DNA of 64,000 nucleotides from Halobacterium salinarum DSM 3754 (GTDB lineage Archaea > Halobacteriota > Halobacteria > Halobacteriales > Halobacteriaceae), in contig NZ_VRYN01000002.1 of assembly GCF_008124605.1 (NCBI RefSeq), positions 248,001 to 312,000 on the forward strand, given 5' to 3'. Each line of letters begins with the position of its first letter. Positions within the stretch are counted from its first letter, which is position 1. The notes beneath the pieces are model-generated. The model saw nothing but the letters and a program-made list of their open reading frames with translations. It ran no database searches and was not told the origin of the DNA. The translations under genes and the position numbers were made by a program. Positions 1-8,350 of this stretch are shown here, piece by piece.

Positions 1-1306
1 CGGGGACAACGACCTCGGTGGCGACGACTGGGACCACGCCATCATCGACCACCTCGCGGACAACTTCGAGAACGAGCACGGGATCGACCTGCGGGAGGAC
101 CGCCAGGCGCTCCAGCGACTCACGGAGGCCGCCGAGGAAGCCAAAATCGAGCTGTCGAGCCGGAAGGAGACGACGGTCAACCTGCCGTTCGTCACGGCGA
201 CCGACTCCGGGCCGGTACACCTCGAACAGGACATCACGCGTGCGACCTTCGAGAGCATCACCGAGGACCTCATCGAGCGCACGGTCGGCCCGACGGAGCA
301 GGCCCTCGAAGACGCCGGCCTCTCGAAAAGCGACATCGACGACGTGATCCTCGTCGGCGGGTCCACGAGAATGCCACAGGTCCAGGCGCAGGTCGAGGAC
401 CTCGTCGGCCAGGAGCCGAAGAAGAACGTCAACCCCGACGAGGCGGTGGCGCTCGGCGCGGCCGTCCAGGGTGGCGTGCTCTCCGGGGAGGTCGACGACA
501 TCGTGTTGGTGGACGTGACGCCGCTGAGCCTCGGCATCGAGGTCAAAGGCGGGCTCTTCGAGCGGCTCATCGAGAAGAACACCGCGATCCCGACGACCGC
601 GTCGAAGGTGTTCACGACGGCCGCCGACAACCAGACCAGCGTCCAGATTCGAGTGTTCCAGGGCGAGCGCGAGATCGCCAGCGAGAACGAGCTGCTGGGG
701 GACTTCCATCTCACGGGCATCCCGCCGGCGCCCGCGGGTACGCCACAGATCGAGGTCACCTTCGAGATCGACGCCGACGGCATCGTCAACGTCGAAGCCG
801 AAGACCAGGGGTCGGGCAACGCCGAGTCCATCACCATCGAGGGTGGGGCCGGGCTCAGCGACGAGCAGATCGACGAGATGCAGGAGGACGCCGAGGCGCA
901 CGCCGAGGAGGACGAGCAGCGCCGCCGCCGCATCGAGGCGCGCAACGAGGCCGAAACGGCGATCCAGCGCGCCGAGAGCCTCCTCGAGGAGAACGAGGAG
1001 CTCGTCGACGAGGACCTCGAAGCGGACGTGAACGACGCCATCGACGACGTCCAGGCGGTGCTCGACGAGGACGAGCCGGAGATCGACGCCCTCGAAACGG
1101 CCACCGAGGAGCTCAGTGACACCCTCCAGGAGATCGGCAAGCAGGCCTACCAGCAACAGCAGGACGCCCAGGCCGGCGCGGCCGGCGGCGCTGGCGGCAT
1201 GGGTGGCATGGGCGGCATGGCCGACGGCCCCGGCGGGGCGGCCGACGCCGACGGCGACGACGAGGAGTACGTCGACGCGGACTTCGAGGACGTCGACGAG
1301 GAGTAA
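1..1306 (+). CDS. dnaK: Molecular chaperone DnaK (Hsp70), 5' truncated by the window
   Basis: This is the C-terminal 434 residues of an Hsp70 chaperone, an ATP-driven peptide-binding protein that works with DnaJ and GrpE in the cytoplasm. The frame is open from base 2. The visible part includes the end of the nucleotide-binding domain (LGGDDWD, then [11 protein letters not shown]), the interdomain linker and substrate-binding beta domain ([14 protein letters not shown]), an alpha lid with long charged helices, and a low-complexity Gly/Met tail ending in a very acidic [10 protein letters not shown]. The EYVDADFE-like tail is typical of DnaK. dnaJ follows 75 bp later on the same strand, as in most archaea that have this system. 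The identification is certain; only the N-terminus is missing. Confidence 0.98.
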   Translation, partial: GDNDLGGDDWDHAIIDHLADNFENEHGIDLREDRQALQRLTEAAEEAKIELSSRKETTVNLPFVTATDSGPVHLEQDITRATFESITEDLIERTVGPTEQALEDAGLSKSDIDDVILVGGSTRMPQVQAQVEDLVGQEPKKNVNPDEAVALGAAVQGGVLSGEVDDIVLVDVTPLSLGIEVKGGLFERLIEKNTAIPTTASKVFTTAADNQTSVQIRVFQGEREIASENELLGDFHLTGIPPAPAGTPQIEVTFEIDADGIVNVEAEDQGSGNAESITIEGGAGLSDEQIDEMQEDAEAHAEEDEQRRRRIEARNEAETAIQRAESLLEENEELVDEDLEADVNDAIDDVQAVLDEDEPEIDALETATEELSDTLQEIGKQAYQQQQDAQAGAAGGAGGMGGMGGMADGPGGAADADGDDEEYVDADFEDVDEE

Positions 1307-1381
1307 CGCCACGGGCACAGTGCCCGCCGCGGTTGTAAGCGGTCACTTCAAGTGTCTCAACTGGGTACATGTCGGTAACGG

Positions 1382-2557
1382 ATGAGTGAGGACTTCTACG
1401 ACGTCCTGGGTGTGAGCCGGGACGCGACCGAGGACGAGATCATGCAGGCGTACCGGGACCAGGTTTCGGAGTACCATCCCGACGTCAGCGACGACCCGGA
1501 CGCCGAGGAGAAGTTCAAGAAGATTCAGAAAGCCAAGGACGTCCTCACCGACGAGGAGACACGCCAGCAGTACGACCAGCTCGGCCACGAGCGCTTCGAG
1601 GAGGCCGAGAAGCGCGGCGCAACCGGGAACGGTGGCGGCGGCGCTGGCGGGATGGGCGGTGCGGGTGGCCCGTTCGGTGGCGGCATGGGTGGTGGTGCCG
1701 GCGGTGGTATGGGCGACATCTTCGAGCAGTTCTTCGGCGGCGCTGGCGGTGGCGGCGGTCGCGGGCGGTCCGGCCCGGAGCAGGGCCGCGACCTCCGGAC
1801 GGACCTCACGGTCACGCTGTCGGAAGCCTACCGGGGGGTGTCCAAGCAGGTGACCGTGCGGCGGCCCGAGAGCTGTGCGGACTGTGGGGGAAGCGGCTAC
1901 CCGGAGGACGCCGACGTGCGCACGTGCCCGCAGTGTGACGGGCAGGGCGTCGTGACGCAGGTGCGCCAGACGCCGCTGGGCCGCGTCCAGCAGCGCCAGG
2001 AGTGTTCGCGCTGTGGCGGCGAGGGGGAGTTGCACTCGGAGACGTGTTCGACCTGTGGCGGGCAGGGCCAGACCCGAGAGCGCGCGACGCTCACGGTGGA
2101 CATCCCGGAGGGCATCCGGACCGGGCAGACGCTGCGCATGGACGGCGAGGGCGCGCCGGGCGAACCGGGCGCGCCCAACGGTGACCTGCTCGTCGACGTC
2201 ACCGTCGAGGAGCATCCCGACTTCGAGCGCGACGGCGACGACCTCCATCACCGCCACGCCGTCTCGTTCCCCCAGGCGGTGTTCGGCGCGGAGATCGAGG
2301 TACCGACGCTCGACGGCGCTGCGACGTTCGATCTGGACGCCGGCACGCAAAGCGGGGAGACGTTCCGGCTCAAGGGCAAGGGGATGCCGCGGCTGCGCCG
2401 CCGCGGCAACGGGGACCTCTACGTCACCGTTCAGGTGGTCACGCCGGAGTCCCTCAGCGACGAGCAACGCGACGCCCTCGAACAGTTCGCGGAGGCGGGC
2501 GGCGAGGAGATCGACGTCGAGCAGGGGTTCTTCGAGAAGCTCAAAAACTCCTTTTAG
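1382..2557 (+). CDS. dnaJ: Chaperone DnaJ (Hsp40), type I
   Basis: This is a complete 391-residue type I J-protein, the co-chaperone that stimulates DnaK ATPase and delivers unfolded clients. Domains in order: the J domain at about 1-65 with its HPD motif (EYHPDVS), a Gly/Met-rich linker at about 80-125, a zinc-binding region with four CxxCxGxG-type repeats at about 160-235 (CADCGGSG, CPQCDGQG, CSRCGGEG, CSTCGGQG), and C-terminal beta domains. The start at ATG 1382 begins MSEDFYDVLGVSRD, the normal J-domain beginning. No clear Shine-Dalgarno is visible. It follows dnaK by 75 bp, so it may be co-transcribed or have its own promoter in that gap. Confidence 0.98.
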   Translation: MSEDFYDVLGVSRDATEDEIMQAYRDQVSEYHPDVSDDPDAEEKFKKIQKAKDVLTDEETRQQYDQLGHERFEEAEKRGATGNGGGGAGGMGGAGGPFGGGMGGGAGGGMGDIFEQFFGGAGGGGGRGRSGPEQGRDLRTDLTVTLSEAYRGVSKQVTVRRPESCADCGGSGYPEDADVRTCPQCDGQGVVTQVRQTPLGRVQQRQECSRCGGEGELHSETCSTCGGQGQTRERATLTVDIPEGIRTGQTLRMDGEGAPGEPGAPNGDLLVDVTVEEHPDFERDGDDLHHRHAVSFPQAVFGAEIEVPTLDGAATFDLDAGTQSGETFRLKGKGMPRLRRRGNGDLYVTVQVVTPESLSDEQRDALEQFAEAGGEEIDVEQGFFEKLKNSF

Positions 2558-2625
2558 CCGGCCGGCTGTCGCCCGCGGGGCGGCGACGCGTCAGTTGTAA
2601 GCCAGCGGCGACCCCAGATCCGGGC

Positions 2626-3330
2626 ATGGAGACAGTCGCCGATGTCGTCGCGACGCTGGATGACCCGGCACAGCCGGTGCTCCGGCACGCGCGCCCGATG
2701 GACGCGCGGACGACGCGAAACCGAGTGTACAAGACGGGGAACGCGCTCCGGCATCGTGGGGTTCGGGTGGACGCGGGCGTGGCGATCCTGGACGCGCCGA
2801 CGCCGGAGGCAGTCCAGACGTTCCTGGGAGCGTCGCTGCTCGGCGCGACCGTGGCGTTCGGCCCGGAACCGGTCGTGGATGCGCGCGTGCTGGCGGGGCC
2901 GACGGCTGACCTCGGCGCGTACGACCTGCCCGCGGGAGGCCAGCGCGTCGGGTGGGGCGAGCCGCCAGCGGACCCGTCGTGGATGTATTTCGAGCGCGAC
3001 GTCTGGAGCGAGAACCCCGCGTTCCCCGAGCCCGAGATCGACGCCGACACGACGCTGTTGGCGGCCGGCGGGGCGACCCACCGGGAGGTGGTGGCCGCCG
3101 CCGAGCGCGTGGCCAGCGAGCGATACGACAGCCACGACGCGGTCGCGGTGCGCGCGCCGCTGTCCGACCCCGGCACCGTCGTGGCGGGCGTCGTTGCGCC
3201 GCTGCTCGCGGGCGCAACGGTCGTGTTGCCACCCGAGGGCGGCGAGGGCACGGTCGCCGTCGCCGCGGCCGACGCGGATGCAGTGCCCGAGGCCGACGTG
3301 GTGTCGCCCGGGAGCGCCGCGCCCAACTGA
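2626..3330 (+). CDS. Hypothetical protein resembling part of an AMP-binding (adenylation) fold
   Basis: This 234-residue protein is of unknown function. A box TTGTAAG near 2599-2605 lies about 25 bp before ATG 2626, which fits a leaderless transcript. The C-terminal half has the flavour of the N-terminal subdomain of ANL enzymes (acyl-CoA synthetases), notably a stretch like PLLAGATVVLPPEGG around residues 190-205 preceded by SDPGTVVAGVVA. No adenylate-binding P-loop (SGTTGxPKG) and no catalytic lysine motif are present, so it cannot be a complete adenylating enzyme. It may be a shortened, non-catalytic relative or a scaffold. The resemblance is my reading and is weak. The window has a full-length acyl-CoA synthetase at 5036-7006. 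Confidence 0.75.
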   Translation: METVADVVATLDDPAQPVLRHARPMDARTTRNRVYKTGNALRHRGVRVDAGVAILDAPTPEAVQTFLGASLLGATVAFGPEPVVDARVLAGPTADLGAYDLPAGGQRVGWGEPPADPSWMYFERDVWSENPAFPEPEIDADTTLLAAGGATHREVVAAAERVASERYDSHDAVAVRAPLSDPGTVVAGVVAPLLAGATVVLPPEGGEGTVAVAAADADAVPEADVVSPGSAAPN

Positions 3331-3353
3331 GCGTCGGCGAACTCGGAACCACT

Positions 3354-3359
3354 ATATGC
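3354..3359 (+). promoter_or_regulatory. TATA box of the leader ORF/GNAT operon
   Basis: TATATG at 3354-3359 lies about 25 bp before ATG 3381. This is the spacing expected for a leaderless transcript starting at that ATG. Confidence 0.6.
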
Positions 3360-3380
3360 GGCGACGGCGACGCGAGTGGT

Positions 3381-3476
3381 ATGTCAGAAAGTGTGATTGG
3401 ACAGGGTTGCGGTGGACCCCCACCAGGGGGACGCCGTCCGGACGCAACCGCACTGCTGGCGGAGGTGGCTCGGTGA
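3381..3476 (+). CDS. 31-residue leader ORF coupled to a GNAT gene
   Basis: This short frame encodes 31 residues (MSESVIGQGCGG at the start, EVAR at the end, with a Pro/Gly-rich middle PPPGGRRP). The ATG sits about 25 bp after a TATATG box, exactly where a leaderless transcript should begin. Its TGA stop (3474-3476) shares one base with the ATG of the following acetyltransferase (3476-3478). The promoter therefore points to this ORF, and the downstream gene would be reached by termination-reinitiation. No similarity is recognised. It could be a real micro-protein or only a translated leader that drives the downstream gene. Confidence 0.5.
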   Translation: MSESVIGQGCGGPPPGGRRPDATALLAEVAR

Positions 3477-4051
3477 TGCCGGGGCCGATCCTGGAGGTCA
3501 GTGACGACACCGACGATCTCGTGTTGCGGACGGTTGAGCGCGACGACGCGGCGTTCGTGCAGCGGGCGTTCGCCGACCCGTACGCGCGCTGCGCGCTGCA
3601 CGTGGGCACCCACAAGAGCGAGGCCGAGGTCGAGACGTTCATCGAGGAGGAGGTCGAGGACGACGGCAACGCGGCCTACATTGCGTGCGTCGATGCGGAG
3701 GATGCGCCGTTCGACCATCCCGACGCGGCGGAGACGACCGCCGTGGCGTTCCTGTACGTCAGACACGTCGATCACGACCAGCCCACGGTGGTCTGCTGGG
3801 TGCCACCCGAGCACCGCGGCGCGGGACACGCTGGGCCGGCGCTCGAACTCGGATTGGACGCGCTGTGGCGGGTGTCCGACGTCCACACGGTCGGCGCGAG
3901 CGTGGTCAGCGTCGACGAGTTCACCAGGGACCTGGTGTCGGCGGTCGGGTTCACCGAGGAGGCGCGCAACCGCGAGGCACAGTTCGTGGACGGCGCGTAC
4001 CGCGACGAGATCCACTACGGGCTGCTCCGCACGGAGTGGGAGGCGCAGTGA
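3476..4051 (+). CDS. GNAT-family N-acetyltransferase (first of a tandem pair)
   Basis: This 191-residue protein looks like a RimJ/RimL-type GNAT acetyltransferase, which moves an acetyl group from acetyl-CoA to an amine, often a protein N-terminus or small molecule. It begins MPGPI, followed by a beta strand of the form LRTVERDDAAFVQRAF. The acetyl-CoA motif A is around PPEHRGAGHAGPALE, and a conserved tail AVGFTEEARNREAQFVDG matches the usual GFxxEG.R region. ATG 3476 overlaps the stop of the leader ORF by one base. Its own stop overlaps the start of a close paralogue in the same way. The substrate cannot be deduced. Confidence 0.85.
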   Translation: MPGPILEVSDDTDDLVLRTVERDDAAFVQRAFADPYARCALHVGTHKSEAEVETFIEEEVEDDGNAAYIACVDAEDAPFDHPDAAETTAVAFLYVRHVDHDQPTVVCWVPPEHRGAGHAGPALELGLDALWRVSDVHTVGASVVSVDEFTRDLVSAVGFTEEARNREAQFVDGAYRDEIHYGLLRTEWEAQ

Positions 4052-4626
4052 TGCCGGGGCCGATTGTCACCGAGGGCGACCGCGTCACGCTGCGCACGGT
4101 GGAGCGCGACGACGCCGCCCACCTCCAGCGGTCCTGCACGGACCCCCGCATCCGGCATTCGCTGGGATCGGTCCACCACCGGTCGCGCGAGCAGCAGGCG
4201 GACGGCATCGAGCACTGGGTCGAGGACGACGGATCCGTCGTCGCGGTCGTCTGCGTCGACGACGAGGACGCGCCGCCCGGCCAGCCTGCCGCCGACGAAA
4301 CCACGCCCATCGGGTCGTTCAGCGCGCGCCACGTCGACAGCGATCGTGCGTGGCTGGCGTACTGGTTGCGCCCCGAGTACACGGGCTCGGGCTACGGGCG
4401 TGACATGGCGACGACGGGCATCGACTACGTGTTCGCGCAGTACGGCGTCCACAACGTGTCGGCGGCGGCCTACGACTTCAACGAGGCGTCCCGCGGGCTG
4501 CTGGCGGCGATGGGGTTCACCGAGGTGGGCCGCCGCCGCGAGGCGCGGTACATCGACGGCGGGTACGCCGACGAGGTGTGGTACGACGTGCTGCGCCGCG
4601 AGTGGACCGCGGACCGCGAACGATAG
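4051..4626 (+). CDS. GNAT-family N-acetyltransferase (second of a tandem pair)
   Basis: This is a 191-residue paralogue of the preceding gene with the same length, the same MPGPI start and the shared LRTVERDDAA segment. The motif A loop is better preserved here (PEYTGSGYGRDMA), followed by NEASRGLLAAMGFTEVGRRREARYIDG, all normal for RimJ/RimL-type acetyltransferases. ATG 4051 shares one base with the upstream TGA, so translation is coupled. The pair clearly arose by duplication. The better glycine loop suggests this copy is catalytically more canonical than the first. The substrate is unknown. Confidence 0.87.
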   Translation: MPGPIVTEGDRVTLRTVERDDAAHLQRSCTDPRIRHSLGSVHHRSREQQADGIEHWVEDDGSVVAVVCVDDEDAPPGQPAADETTPIGSFSARHVDSDRAWLAYWLRPEYTGSGYGRDMATTGIDYVFAQYGVHNVSAAAYDFNEASRGLLAAMGFTEVGRRREARYIDGGYADEVWYDVLRREWTADRER

Positions 4627-4649
4627 CTCTTTTTTCCGCGGGGGCGAGC

Positions 4650-5039
4650 ATGCGGGTAGTGACTGACACGCGCGCTGCCTGCCTCGTTCGCCGCGATGCA
4701 GAACTGTTGGTCGTCGAAACGGTTGGGTCGTCCGGGGGCCGCGTCTACCGGCCGCCGGGTCGCGCCGTCGGCGCGGACGACACGCCCGAGGACGCAGTGA
4801 CTGCCACCTTCGAGGACATGCTTGGCGTGGCGCTGGAGTGGGTGGCGCCGATCGGGTCCTTCGATGGGACGGTGGTCTTCGAGGCGGACCTCGGGGCGGT
4901 GTGGCCGTACACCGAGGAGGGGTTCACCGTGTACGATCCGGACACCGGCGACACGACCCGCCTGGCGTGGCTGCACCGTGATGACTTCCGGAAATACGGC
5001 GAAACGATCGAGCCCGAGGGGCTGCTGGCGGAGCTCTAG
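4650..5039 (+). CDS. NUDIX-fold protein with degenerate NUDIX box
   Basis: This 129-residue protein has the beginning of a NUDIX hydrolase (AACLVRRDAELLVVETVGSSGGRVYRPPGR) and a tail typical of the fold (LAWLHRDDFRKYGETIEPEG). The catalytic box GX5EX7REUXEEXGU is broken: the region reads GADDTPEDAVTATFEDMLGV, lacking the REUXEE metal ligands. It is therefore probably a non-hydrolytic, ligand-binding or structural member. ATG 4650 follows the GNAT pair by 23 bp and a T-run. Its TAG stop overlaps the stop codon of the convergent acyl-CoA synthetase gene, leaving no space for a separate terminator. Confidence 0.82.
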   Translation: MRVVTDTRAACLVRRDAELLVVETVGSSGGRVYRPPGRAVGADDTPEDAVTATFEDMLGVALEWVAPIGSFDGTVVFEADLGAVWPYTEEGFTVYDPDTGDTTRLAWLHRDDFRKYGETIEPEGLLAEL

Positions 5040-7006
5040 GTCGCGTCCCGGAGCGCGTCCAGCACCGCAGGGTTCTCGATGCTGGAGCGGTCCGTGACGT
5101 CCGCCCCGGTGTACGCGCTGGCGACGGCGCGGCGCACGAGCTTCCCGGACTGGGTTTTCGGCAGGTCGTCGACGAACACCACCTCCCGGGGCCGGAACGG
5201 TTTGCCGTGGGCGTCGCCGACGTGGTCGCGCAGTTCCGCGCGCAGCTCCGCGCTCGGGGTGGCGGCGTCGGCGAGGATGACGTACGCGATGGCGGCCTCA
5301 CCGGTGGTGTCGTCGGGCACTCCGACGACGGCCGCCTGTGTGACGGCGTCGTGGTCGATGAGCGCGCCCTCGACCTCCGCCGGGCCGACTTTGCGGCCGG
5401 CGACGTTGATGGCGTCGTCGGCGCGCCCGTGGAGGAACCAGTCGCCGTCGGCGTCCATCTGCGCCCAGTCGCCGTGGTTCCAGACGTCCTCGAAGCGCGA
5501 CCAGTACGCCTCCAGGTAGCGGTCCTCGCCGCTCCAGAGGCGCCGCGTCATCGACGGGCTGGACGACCGCGCGACGAGGTAGCCGCGCTCGTTGGCGTCC
5601 CGAACGGAGGTGCCGTCGTCGTCGACGATGTCGATGTCCATGCCGAGCCCGGGGCCGCCGAGCGTGCAGGGTTTCAGCGACTCCGTCGGCAGCGGCATGA
5701 GGAAGCAGCCGAACACTTCCGTGCCGCCGGAGATGTTGATGATCGGGGTGTCACCGCCGCCGACGTGGTCGTAAAACCACCGCCAGGACTCGGGGTCCCA
5801 GGGCTCGCCCGTCGACCCCAGGATGCGCAGCGAGGAGAGATCGTGGCCGGCGACGTGCTCGTCGCCGTGGTCGCGCAGTGCACGGATCGCCGTCGGGGAG
5901 ACGCCGAACTGGGTGATGCCGTGGTCCTCGATGAGCTGCCAGAAGCGGTCGGGGGCGGGGTGGTCGGGGGCGCCCTCGTACATCACGATGGTGCCGGCGA
6001 ACGCGTGGTTCCCGATGAGCGACCACGGCCCCATCATCCAGCCGATGTCGCTCACCCAGCAGAACCGGTCGCCGGGCCGCTGGTCGAACCCGAAGTGGAT
6101 CTCCTTGGCGGGTTGGACGAGCGCGCCGGCGTGGGTGTGGACGATGCCTTTCGGTGTTCCCGTCGTCCCCGAGGAGTACAACAGCATGCACGGATCGCTG
6201 GCGGCCATCGAGTGCGTCTCGAACGTCGGGGACTGGGTGGCCACGGCGTCGTCCCACCACTCGTCGCGGGGCGTCCAGGACAGCGAGTCCGCGGGGATGC
6301 CGAGGCGGTCGTAGACGATGGTGTGGTCGACGTGGCCGGCCCGCTCGATGGCGTCGTTGAGGGTGTCCATGAGCGTGACGCGGTCGCCCCGCCGCAGGAA
6401 GCCGTCGCCCGTGAACACCACCGAACACTCGGCGTCGGCGATGCGCGTGGCGGTGGCCTCGACGCCGAACCCGGAGAAGATGGGGACGGCGATCGCGCCG
6501 ATCTTGAAGATGCCGTAGAGGATGCTCTGGACTTCCGGGACCATCGGCATGTAGAGGCCCACCGTGTCGCCCTCGCCGATGCCGCGCTCAGCAAGGGCGT
6601 TGGCCACCCGGTTGGCCTGCTGGTGGAGGTCGTGGTAGGTCTGTTGGCGGACCGTGCCGTCCTCGCCCTCCCAGATGCAGGCGACGTGGTTGCGGGTGCC
6701 GGCGTCGACGCTGGCGTGGCGGTCGACGGTGTTGTGCGCGACGTTCAGTTCGGCGCCCGGATACCACGCCGTGGACTGGGGGTCGTCGGCGTCGTCGCGG
6801 ACGGCGTCGTAGTCTTCGAAGAACTCCAGGCCGAGATACTCCGGGAGTTCCCCCCAGAACCAGTCGAGATCAGTGGTGCTGCGCTCGCGGAGCGCGTCCA
6901 CGTCGTCGATGTCGTGGGCGGTCATGAACTGGGCGACGTTCGTCGACGACGCGAGCGCAGGGTCCGGTTCGTGGACGACCGTGCCGACTCCGTCGAGTGA
7001 ATCCAT
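5036..7006 (-). CDS. Acyl-CoA synthetase, acetyl/propionyl-CoA synthetase type
   Basis: This 656-residue ANL-superfamily enzyme activates a carboxylic acid to its acyl-CoA through an acyl-adenylate. The length matches acetyl-CoA synthetases (about 650). Motifs visible in order are the adenylate P-loop YSSGTTGTPKGIVHTH, a STGEPWDPESW segment, GRADDAINVAGRKVGPAEVE, and the C-terminal catalytic lysine motif KTQSGKLVRR. The N-terminal ACAS-type cap (DLDWFWGELPEYLGLEFFEDY) is also present. I chose ATG 7006, which lies about 28 bp from an AT-rich box near 7030-7038, rather than an upstream start. Acetate or propionate are the likeliest substrates; the methylmalonyl-CoA genes nearby make propionate plausible, but this is inference. 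Confidence 0.92.
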   Translation of the reverse strand: MDSLDGVGTVVHEPDPALASSTNVAQFMTAHDIDDVDALRERSTTDLDWFWGELPEYLGLEFFEDYDAVRDDADDPQSTAWYPGAELNVAHNTVDRHASVDAGTRNHVACIWEGEDGTVRQQTYHDLHQQANRVANALAERGIGEGDTVGLYMPMVPEVQSILYGIFKIGAIAVPIFSGFGVEATATRIADAECSVVFTGDGFLRRGDRVTLMDTLNDAIERAGHVDHTIVYDRLGIPADSLSWTPRDEWWDDAVATQSPTFETHSMAASDPCMLLYSSGTTGTPKGIVHTHAGALVQPAKEIHFGFDQRPGDRFCWVSDIGWMMGPWSLIGNHAFAGTIVMYEGAPDHPAPDRFWQLIEDHGITQFGVSPTAIRALRDHGDEHVAGHDLSSLRILGSTGEPWDPESWRWFYDHVGGGDTPIINISGGTEVFGCFLMPLPTESLKPCTLGGPGLGMDIDIVDDDGTSVRDANERGYLVARSSSPSMTRRLWSGEDRYLEAYWSRFEDVWNHGDWAQMDADGDWFLHGRADDAINVAGRKVGPAEVEGALIDHDAVTQAAVVGVPDDTTGEAAIAYVILADAATPSAELRAELRDHVGDAHGKPFRPREVVFVDDLPKTQSGKLVRRAVASAYTGADVTDRSSIENPAVLDALRDAT

Positions 7007-7097
7007 GCCGGGGCCGACACAGCGAACGTGCAAGAATCTTTGCAGTAGGTTTCAGTCGGGACGCAACCACTAAGACGTGGCCGCGTGAAACCACGCT

Positions 7098-8282
7098 ATG
7101 TTTGAGGGGCGACTGTGGACACGCCTGCTGGTCGGTGGGCTCGTCGCCGTTGCCGTTCTCGCCGGTGGCGCCGTGATCGGGATGACTGTCTTGGGCGGGA
7201 CGCAGTCGGGTGCCGGCTCACCGCGGATCGGCGCGAACGCCAGCGGGGCGTACGCCGGGATCGACGGCGTCAACGCGACCCGCGAGAAGGTCGTTCACCG
7301 GGGCTCGGAGACGTATCGGTCCGTCGCCAGGGTGTCCCTGCGGCCGGGCACCGATCAGCGCCGGATCACGATCCGGGAGACGACCAGCCGCCGCCACGAG
7401 ACGATCGTGGAAAACGACTCCGTGATGACGATGTACGACCGTGACACCGGGGTCGTGCGGCGGTTCGAGCCGGCCGGGACGACAGACCCCCGGACGTTCG
7501 GGGATCGCGTCGAGCGGTTGTTCGAGCGAGTGAACGTCACCGACAGGACCGCATCGGCGACAGCCGACGGCGTCTCGCCGCTGCCGGTCGTTCCCGTGGA
7601 CACGGCCCGCCGAGCCACCGGCGCCAGTCACACGGCCACACTGAGGCTCACCTACGACGGGACGACCACAGTCAGCGGCCGGTCGGTCTACGTGTTGCGG
7701 CTGAGCGCCACGGGTGACGTGGGGGCTGCGTTCGAACAGACGCTGTGGGTCGACACGGAGCGGTTCTTCCCGGTGCAGCGACAGACCTCCTGGGTTGCCA
7801 ACGGCGAGCCCGTGACGGCCAGAACGACCTACAGCGATATCACCTTCGACCCGGGGGTCACCGACGACACGTTCACGTTCTCTGCGCCACCGAACACCAC
7901 AGTGAAGACGTACGACACCCCCAACCGGACGGTGTACCCGTCCGCACAGCGGCTGGCGGCGGCGACCGAGGCGAGCGTCCCCGAGCCGGCGACGCCGGGG
8001 TCGCTGCGGCTGGTTGCGGCGACCGAGACGACGGGCCGCATCCACGGCGTGGGCCTGCGGTACGCCAACGACACCGCGAGCGTCACGGTCGCGAAATACG
8101 ACCGGACGTATCCGGTCACCGGTGACCGTGAGATCCGGGTCGCCGGACGGAACGCCGCGGTGGCTGTCGGGCCGACGACGAGCATCTCGTGGAACTGCGC
8201 GACCTATCGGTACACCGTTCGGGGGAGTGGCGTGTCACTGGAGACGCTGCGGGAGGTCGCTGCGTCGACGGCCTGCGGGTAG
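7098..8282 (+). CDS. Membrane-anchored LolA-like extracytoplasmic protein
   Basis: This 394-residue protein has one N-terminal membrane segment (about residues 8-32, LLVGGLVAVAVLAGGAVIGM) and a long extracytoplasmic portion rich in Thr/Asn. The central region (about 60-270), with MTMYDRDTGVVRRFEP, LWVDTERFFPVQRQT and the final ITFDPGVTDDTFTFSAPPNTTV, has the repeated-strand pattern of the haloarchaeal LolA-like/outer-membrane-lipoprotein-sorting fold. Haloarchaea have no outer membrane, so the role is not lipoprotein sorting as in bacteria and remains unknown. The last 100 residues form a second module. A CACTAAG box about 28 bp before ATG 7098 supports the start. Several NxT/S sites could carry N-glycans. 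Confidence 0.8.
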   Translation: MFEGRLWTRLLVGGLVAVAVLAGGAVIGMTVLGGTQSGAGSPRIGANASGAYAGIDGVNATREKVVHRGSETYRSVARVSLRPGTDQRRITIRETTSRRHETIVENDSVMTMYDRDTGVVRRFEPAGTTDPRTFGDRVERLFERVNVTDRTASATADGVSPLPVVPVDTARRATGASHTATLRLTYDGTTTVSGRSVYVLRLSATGDVGAAFEQTLWVDTERFFPVQRQTSWVANGEPVTARTTYSDITFDPGVTDDTFTFSAPPNTTVKTYDTPNRTVYPSAQRLAAATEASVPEPATPGSLRLVAATETTGRIHGVGLRYANDTASVTVAKYDRTYPVTGDREIRVAGRNAAVAVGPTTSISWNCATYRYTVRGSGVSLETLREVAASTACG

Positions 8283-8350
8283 CCGACCGCGCGGTGTCGC
8301 TCGGGACCCCCCAGCAAACGCTTTTGACGTGTGGCACACAACTGCGTGGT

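Noticed and set aside
5207-7000. Plus-strand open frame opposite the acyl-CoA synthetase
   Set aside because: Its translation is not acidic and has no motif, while the minus strand carries all acyl-CoA synthetase motifs.
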